From NCBI GenBank assembly GCA_973895155.1, contig OZ316898.1:10788001-10852000 (forward strand): 64,000 nt of DNA. The letters run 5' to 3'. Both the position numbers and the translations under genes were made by a program. Position 1 is the stretch's first letter; every line of letters starts with the position of its first letter. Positions 56,761 to 64,000 of the stretch are shown one piece after another. This DNA is from Marsupella aquatica. Its lineage: Eukaryota; Marchantiophyta. The notes under the pieces are model-generated. The model did no database searches, was not told the DNA's origin, and worked only from the letters and a program-made list of their open reading frames with translations.

Positions 56761-58599
56761 TGCACAAAAGATGTTGTTAAGAAATAAGATGTCGTGTTGC
56801 CCAAGATGTTGTTAAGTGAAAGATGTCACAAAGTAAAAAGATGTCTTAAGAAAAAGTAGTTTTGCCAAACATACCATTGTGTGAAAGATGTTATTAAGAA
56901 AAAGGTGTCATTTTGCCAAAGATATCGTGAAGTAAAAGATGTTAAAAGAAAAATGGTGTTATTTCACCCAAGCTATCGTTATGTAAAAGATGTTATGAAA
57001 TAAAAAATCAAGGAAACTAAGAAGGAGTGAGTCTTTTTCTTTTTCTTTGTTTTGTTTTTTTACCCAAAATGCACATGCATTTGAATGACGACCACTATAA
57101 ATTGGACCAACGTTATATTATCGGTTTCAGATTTAGTGTTTTAGGGTTTAGCAAAGATGACCATTCTCTCGATATCCTTTCAATCCCAGTGCGTTGCATA
57201 ATAGATGTTGTTTGGTTAAAGATGCTGTTGAGAAATAGATCGTACGTGGTGCAAAAGATAATCGTTGAATAAAAATAATAATTGTTAAAATACATTATTA
57301 CACAAAAAAATTTGTTGAGTGAAAGATATCATTATGCAAAATAGAAATTGGGGTACATGCAAGATAACTAAAAATTAACTAATTTCCAAAGAGTTAAATC
57401 TACTTTTTAAGAGCAAAAGCCAAAATAATATAATCTCAACCTACTCTCTTCCCCTTAGTGCTCGCTCCCTACCAAAACCATTATCTCAAGTAAATCTTTT
57501 CACTTTCATGCCCCATGCCAAATGTACTCTAAATTAATAGACCATAAAATAATATACTTACACTTTAATGCTCCATGCCAAAAAGTATTATACGCAAGCT
57601 ATAAAATAACTACAGTAGCACATGCTAGTACTCTATGATATATTATATCTACCTTGTACTATAACTTACATACCTACCTTGTACTATAATTTACAGCCAA
57701 TTTTAGGTTCCCATCTCACTCAATCCAAGAGCCATAAATAATTCAAGAAAATATCTGATGGCTTAGCTTTGTTCCCTCCTTTTTCATTTTTGTAACGGGA
57801 CGAAGGACTAAACTGGCGGGATTCGTTATTATAGTAGTAGATTTGTTTTTATCATTTTCCCCTTTGAAAGCTTACCACCTTTGTAAACTTACCCTAACCA
57901 ACCCTCCTCTCCAGCCCCTCCCCCTTTCTTCTGGTTCCTTTTGTTCTATTATTTGTTGATCTCATCTTTTTCTCATTAATTAGGTTGTGCATTACTTTTT
58001 AATTGCTATGTAATATTTGCAATTAAATTCCTGTTTTTATGTAGCACCTGTATGCATGGATGGTAGAGAGAGGAGCACTGCATGGTGTAGCATGCTATAA
58101 CTTTGATAGGAGAGGGAGGAGCATTAGGATTACATGGATGGTAAGGGGAAAACTTTGTCTTTCTTCTTCTAGCTTGGAGAAGCTTTCATTCACATTCATT
58201 CACATCAAATATAATTCACTTGTTCTTTATTGCTTCCACTTTTTGCAATTTGTGTTTTTTTCACCCAAAAAGCCACTCAAACTTTGAATGACTATCATTG
58301 TATAAAACAACTGAACTTCTTAGGGTGGCTTTACAAGAAGCTGCGGGCAATTTCTGCATTTTTTTTGTCTCCAAGATCTGATCAAAGTCATCCATTTGGG
58401 AGAAATTGCTTTTGTTCACTTTACAAAAATTTCCATGTAATATCTGCATGGGATCATCTTTTATGCAGTCCCCTTCTGGACAACACATATTGTAGACCGA
58501 GTCCGACCTAATACCCAGAGGTAGTGGGAAATGCAAAAAAGCATAAGCTCCCCTCTCTCATGACAAAGGGACCAGATGAAGAGAAGTAGAAGTGAAGAT

Positions 58600-59035
58600 G
58601 CAACAAGTTAACATGAGTCCTGGAATGGAGCATGGTGGAATTGTAGGGTTCTTGCAAGTGCAGATTCAAGTGGTGGCTGTGGCTGTGGTGGTGGATCAGT
58701 GGCCATGGTTGGGTGTTGATCGGCAGTGTCCTTTCATTTTCCTTGTGGGTTATCGGTCTGTGATGCTCCTTTGTGATCTTTCTTGTTTCTCTCCTAGTCC
58801 ACTCTCGGTCCTATAAGACACATTCCCATCCCTACTTTTCCTCCCACTATCTTGATCTGCCTCCCTCTCAGGCGGTCTGTGGGTTAGTGCTTCTCTTTCC
58901 ACATGGGTGTGCTCCTTCTCCAGCCCCCTTAATTTTCCTTGTTTTCCTGTCTCCTACCATCAGACAGATGTTTCTTGCGCGGTTCCGTGATTTGCAATAA
59001 AGTTTCGGGCTTTGTCCCATTTCCAAAAAAAACTA
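58600..59035 (+). other. A-tailed segment, possible retrocopy
   Basis: The segment ends with an AATAAA signal at about 58,997, followed about 30 bases later by a run of A. This resembles the 3' end of a processed transcript inserted in the genome. No recognisable protein is encoded. Confidence 0.3.
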
Positions 59036-60918
59036 AAAAGAAACTTTGGGGGCATTTTCTACCTAACCTTTTACCAATCCTACATGGAATGTAGTGGGGC
59101 CCCTTTTTTGTTTATGTGGAGCACTCTTTTGTCCTAGATTTCAGACCCCCTCTCTTGGTGGTTTCACCTTCTGGCCTCTTGGTCCATTTCTATTTTAAGT
59201 CATTTGCATTAAAAATGGACCCACAAGTCCTTCATAAGACCTTGTCTTTTCACATTTAGAAAGACTTTAGCCAAAGATTACGTGACATTCAGGTGGAGTG
59301 GGTCCTCAATTTGTCTTTTAGTAATTAATCTGGCACCATTGGCTGCACGATTAATTACAAGACTTTGGGGGCAATAAAAGGATTCAAAAAATACTTTTAG
59401 ACCCGGGACACTATATTTAGTGTGTGCAATGGCCCTCCAGTTTGCTTTGGTGAGAAAAACTCTGAAGTGCCCCTGACGTCTTCTAAAGTACTCCTTATTA
59501 TCGATTGTGATGTGAGAGGTGTTTCTTTTATGGAACAACCTCTTTTTTTTTGGTGACAGCTTTTTCATGATGACATGACTTTCTCCTCAACATCTTATGC
59601 ACAATGACATATCTTTCAGAAGGAAACCTTCTGTGTAAGAACATCTTGTGTGCCACCCATGGATGTCTAGCAAATTCTAGTTTTAGACTAGACATAAGAA
59701 GCATTTCACACTAACATTTACTTGGGTACATTAATTGCCATGTAAGATAGATAGACACAAGACCCAAAACCAGACCTAAAAGGGCCTTCAATTCTAGTAA
59801 CGCCAACTCCCATCATTTCCAATCACACTAAAGTCCAGATTAAATCTTTTACTGTAGACCTCTGGGGAGGTTGGCTTTACATGAATATCACAAGGCGTCA
59901 TCATACTAAATATATCACAGGGCCAAAGGGCAAAAAGGCAGCACCGAAAGACAGGGTGCCAAAGGGAAAGCAGCCCAATAAAAAGGTGGGTGGGGGGGGG
60001 GGGGGTGAGGGAAAGGTCAATAAAGGGGGAGAAAGGAAGAACAAAAGGCCCCAAGAAAACCAAAGAGGTCCCAACAAGCTAAGGAGTCATCCTTCGTCAA
60101 TATTCAAATCACCGTCCGTCCGCATGAACTGCACCGTCAGTGCCGTCCGTCTAATTCAAACAAGTGTCCGTTGAGTCCACAGGGAACACATATTCAAAAA
60201 GTCTGTCTACGGAAGAAGTCAGGCGGGAAGGGGTCCGGAGGTCCGGAGACAAGAAGAAACAGAGCGTCTCGTTGTTGTGTTGGTGCAGGAGCTCTCCTTC
60301 TCGTTGCGCTCTCTCTCGGTCTCTCCTTCTCGCACTCAGTGTTTGGGAGCGCTCGTTTGTTCCGTCAATTCGTTCGCCACTACAGCAGGTTGAAGCATTT
60401 TGTCCCAGGCGTAGCAATGTTTGATTACCACTCTGTTTCATTCGTTGAAGTCGTTAATTATCTTCTTTCTCGAAGCATGTTGCGAAGCTCCGTCAAAGAA
60501 ATCTTAGCTCGACTAGCACTCTGTCTCGTTTTGGTTCGCTACTACATTTTGTCCAAGCTCAGCGCAGAAATTTTAGCTTCAGTAACACTCTGGCTGTGCA
60601 AGGGATTCTCGAGTACTCAATGCTCTTGAATTTGAGATACTAAAATTGCTGCAATGATGGCTTCTGCAGCTCAGTGAACGCCTCTGCGGAATCGTGACTC
60701 CTGAATATCATGGTCTGACAAGCATCTGAAAGAAATAGGGGTGTTTTTCCTCGCTTGGTTCCTTCTCCTGACCCGTGCGATTTCTTCCTGCGGGTGGACG
60801 AACAACAATCTTGTTAGGGAGAGCCCTCCGTTTAGCAGGCTCAGACGGCTTGTGTTGCGGAGAGGGTCGTACGAGGCAAGTTATGGTTGAAGCTGGTTAA
60901 TCTAAATCACTGAGGAAG

Positions 60919-63900
60919 ATGGACGACCTCATGATGGATCAAGAGAACGTCGGAGCAGCACCCGTGACTAAGAAGGTCGGTCTTGTCACTGGCGTAAAGT
61001 TTTCGGTTGGATGTGTTCCGTAAAATTCGTTAGTTGCACCCTGGACATCCCGCCTCCCGTAGCTTTAAAGTGACGGTCCCCGGATGAAGCATAACTGTTT
61101 TCAAAATATGTTGAAGTCATAGGGGACGGGATCGGTGCTTTCGCTCATTCATCTCATCCCGTCTGTGTCTTTCGTGTGTCCAATTTGAATGTCTTCAATT
61201 CTCAGTACCGACACGATACTGTGAAAGTGTCCCACAATGTTTACGTTTGTTTCAAGTAACTAGCCTTGAGATCTGGTTACGAGTTTCTCATTTGGTGTGG
61301 TCTTTCAGGGTTCCAAGGGGAAGACCGTGGGCGGAACAAATGCCAAACTCTCAGCAAATGGGGCTTCACAACCACTCCAGCAAATTGCGAACCAAAATGT
61401 CAGCGGAAGTAGGCAAGGGAAGTCGATTGAGATGATCTATCAGAAGAAGACACAGTTGGAACACATACTTCTCAGGCCTGACACTTACGTCGGTTCAATC
61501 GAGAAGCACACGCAGTCGCTCTGGGTCTACGAGAATGAGAATCTTGTTCAGAGGCACGTCTCTTACGTCCCTGGTCTGTACAAAATCTTCGACGAGATTC
61601 TCGTCAATGCAGCCGACAACAAGTCGCGGGATCCGACGATGGATTCAGTGAAGGTTGATATCGATGTTGAGAAGAACACGATCTCAGTTTTCAACAGCGG
61701 GGCAGGTGTACCCGTCGAAATTCATGCCGTGGAGGGTGTGTACGTTCCTGAGATGATATTTGGCCATCTCCTTACAAGCAGTAACTACGACGACTCTGAA
61801 AAGAAGACAACCGGTGGACGGAATGGTTTCGGAGCAAAGCTTGCCAACATATTCTCTACGAAGTTTATCATAGAAACAGCCGATGGAAACCGTATGAAAC
61901 GTTATAAGCAAGTACGTCCTGAACGGAATCATCCTCTTGGATTCACCAGTGGTATAAATAGTACTGAAGCGCGACCAACAATTATAACCTGTTCTTAACA
62001 GCTGACCATCATGATATGAATCTGTAGCTGGAATCGCACTGCGTGGCAAATGAACCTGGACAATTTCCCACAGCTAGCCACCCTGTTTTATGTTGTACGT
62101 GTCCTTTCGAGAAATCGCATTCTGTTTCCTTTCTAGAAATCCTTTTTAAAAATCGTAATTATGTACAAGAAATATATTTACCATCAGCGATCTTTATTCT
62201 TTTTCATTCCAGGAATTCAGTGAGAATATGAACAGGAAGTCAGAGCCTACGATCGTAAACTGTAAGGCAAACGAGAATTGGACTAAAGTGACCTTCAGTC
62301 CCGATCTGGCGAAATTTCGGATGTCTTATCTTGAAGAAGATGTTGTCGCCTTGATGAGCAAACGAGTTTTGGATATCGCGGGATGTCTAGGAAAGACGGT
62401 GAAGGTCGAGCTCAACGGCAAGCGATTGCCCATAAAATCGTTCGTGGATTATGTGGGGCTATACTTGGCGTCCTCGTCAAATTCCAATCGTGAAGAACCC
62501 CTTCCAAGGTCAGTTGAAGCATAAAGGTTCAGGGAAATTAGTACGCATTGGCCTTTTGCTGGCATGTGTTGACTTCTGTGCCTGTCTGTGACCAGGTTCT
62601 ACGAGAAGGTGAATGATAGATGGGAAGTCTGTATATCGCTCAGCGATGGTCAGTTTCAGCAGGTATGCATGTCTTTATGCAGCTGGAAAAAGCTAGGGAC
62701 ATTTGTTTGAAAGGAATCACTCTTCAGGCATTTTTCACTAAGTAGCAAATCTTGTCTTGAGTGAGTGTAGGTCAGTTTTGTCAACAGGATTGCGACGATT
62801 AGAGGAGGCACGCATGTGACATGCGTTGCAGACCAGATTGTTGACCACGTGATAGGAATTGTCAAAAAGAAGTCCAAGAGTACAGGGGTAAAGCCCTTTC
62901 AAGTCAAAAATCATTTGTGGATCTTCGTCAACTCACTCATTGACAATCCGGCATTCGACTCTCAAACCAAAGAGACCTTGACATCTCGTCAGGGCAGCTT
63001 CGGGTCGAAATGCGAACTATCCCCAGAATTCTTGAAGAAAGGTGAAGCACTTTCTGATTTCAGCGGTGGGACTGTCTGTTTTCGAATGGGCTTCATAGAC
63101 CTGTGACACGGTTAGCATGGACCTTGCAGCCTCCCTCCGGCCTGACTTTTCTTTCACTTTGCCTGCAGTCGCGAAATCTGGAATTGTTGATAGTGTTCTG
63201 AAATTTGCTGAATATAAGCAAAATCTGGACTTGAAGAAGACGGACGGAAGCAAACGGCAAAGAATTACCGGCATAACTAAACTCGACGATGCGAACGATG
63301 CCGGAGGAAGAAACTCGCAAGACTGTACATTGATCTTAACTGAGGGTGACTCGGCAAAAGCTCTGGCAGTGAGTTCTTGACTTCCCAAGAGATTTATATT
63401 GGAGTGAGACTGCACGCTAAATTGTGTTTCAAGTGGTCATTTTCAAGCTGAGTTCTTTCCAGTCGGACATCTTCTGTGTCACAAACTCTTGCTTATCCGT
63501 CTAGAAATTAAAAGGGAATGATGAATCTTGCTACGATGCCTTACTCGCATTTTCCTACATGTGTAACTGGAAAATCTGGGATATACGAAATGAGTTGTCA
63601 GACTGTAGGCAGCATCAACGGCCTCCAATTAGATGGACACGGACTGCTATCCCGGCAGAAAACTCTACGGGGTCTACGGATGAAGCCTCTCTAAGGCCTA
63701 CTTTCATTTTCATGCATGTCTAGTCGGTCCGACCCGCTGATGCTGGAGTTCGTTGTAATGGTTTAATCCGAAAGCGAGAGTCGTGTACGATGCCGGGGCT
63801 GGTTGGTGACAACGTTGCGTGTGCTTGCAGATGGCGGGCATTAGTGTCGTTGGGCGAAACACTTATGGTTGCTTCCCATTGCGGGGAAAGCTATTGAATG

Positions 63901-64000
63901 TTCGGGAGGCTAGCCACCAACAGGTTATGGATAACGCTGAGATCAGCAACATTAAGAGGATTCTGGGATTGCAGCAGGGCAAAGATTACCATGACACAAA
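60919..64000 (+). CDS. TOP2: DNA topoisomerase II, N-terminal part (cut by window end)
   Basis: Seven exons join in frame: 60919-60975, 61309-61911, 62213-62508, 62596-62662, 62771-63041, 63169-63368 and 63831 onward, running off the window. Type II topoisomerase passes one DNA duplex through another with ATP and resolves tangles in replication and mitosis. The GHKL ATPase domain shows QLEHILLRPDTYVGSIE, the Mg-binding N-box DEILVNAADN (about residues 114-123), EGVYVPEMIFGHLLTSSNYD and the ATP loop GGRNGFGAKLANIFST (about 188-203). The transducer domain has PLPRFYEKVNDRWEV, and SFVNRIATIRGGTHV with KNHLWIFVNSLIDNPAFDSQ. The TOPRIM motif LTEGDSAKALAMAG starts near residue 488. The GAGVPVE block replaces the more usual GDG/GKG before PVE. 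The first donor, GTCGGT, is weak, so exon 1 is the least certain part. The cleavage tyrosine lies beyond the window. Confidence 0.93.

Larger units (their letters stand above)
54297..60918. other. Large intergenic region, no gene recognised
   Basis: More than 6 kb between the F-box/FIST gene and topoisomerase II. It contains an ATCG palindromic microsatellite (54,848-54,875), a TCTCC run (55,078-55,105), the 60-bp duplication, the 35-bp minisatellite, AT-rich DNA (57.2-58 kb), an A-tailed segment (58.6-59.04 kb) and a G run near 59,990. The frame at 60,171-60,629 (+, 152 codons) matches nothing I know and lies in the TOP2 5' flank. Confidence 0.5.

Noticed and set aside
60171-60629. A 152-codon plus-strand frame upstream of TOP2.
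   Set aside because: It has no recognisable domain and low-complexity leucine/serine/valine content; it is probably part of the TOP2 5' flank or leader.

Overview
The window is nuclear DNA of a land plant. The genes are plant-type (ACD11, GFT1, XRCC4, a plant-length SPT16, an F-box/FIST protein, SIVA-like, GT61). Introns have GT-AG borders and are mostly 80 to 1000 bp. The intergenic DNA is AT-rich and full of decayed repeats, and there is a fragment of mitochondrial DNA carrying an nad9 piece and a group II intron. I cannot name the species. A non-seed plant (bryophyte, lycophyte or fern) seems plausible from the gene style and the mitochondrial intron, but this is inference.

Layout. 1-2.3 kb: a SKP1-like C-terminal exon and a frameshifted F-box relic, then a MITE-like block. 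3.4-4.9 kb: small duplications around a mitochondrial insertion. 6.8-8.4 kb: an intronless GT61 glycosyltransferase (+). 9.8-10.4 kb: a long imperfect inverted repeat. 13.6-10.6 kb: a five-exon RCC1-repeat gene (-). Its 5' end has an inverted partial copy at 16.7-17.2 kb, and a SIVA-like zinc-binding gene (15.5-16.2 kb, +) lies between the two arms. 21.1-18.5 kb: XRCC4 (-, five exons). 24.3-22.5 kb: ACD11-like lipid transfer protein (-, four exons). 24.4-25.7 kb: a tandem array of about 134-bp units. 25.7-29.5 kb: no gene seen. 32.8-29.6 kb: intronless SPT16 (-). 33.6-34.5 kb: a G-rich minisatellite. 34.6-40 kb: no gene recognised. 41.1-40.1 kb: intronless GDP-fucose transporter GFT1 (-). 42.6-49.4 kb: several repeat families, including an inverted-repeat element and a tandem array that abuts the next gene. 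54.3-49.4 kb: F-box/FIST gene (-, about nine exons). 55-60.9 kb: repeats, including a 35-bp minisatellite, and no gene. 60.9 kb to the end: the 5' part of DNA topoisomerase II (+, seven exons seen, cut by the window edge).

The genes are ordinary housekeeping or regulatory genes with no operon-like link. Chromatin and DNA functions (SPT16, TOP2, XRCC4, perhaps the RCC1 protein), Golgi glycosylation (GFT1, GT61), lipid transfer/cell-death control (ACD11) and ubiquitin ligase adaptors (F-box/FIST, SKP1 and F-box relics) are interspersed. I found no convincing new multi-gene system. The most unusual material is structural: inverted duplications, the mitochondrial insertion between direct repeats, and several local tandem arrays next to genes. 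Exon borders come from reading frame continuity, splice signals and family similarity judged by eye; no alignment was run.
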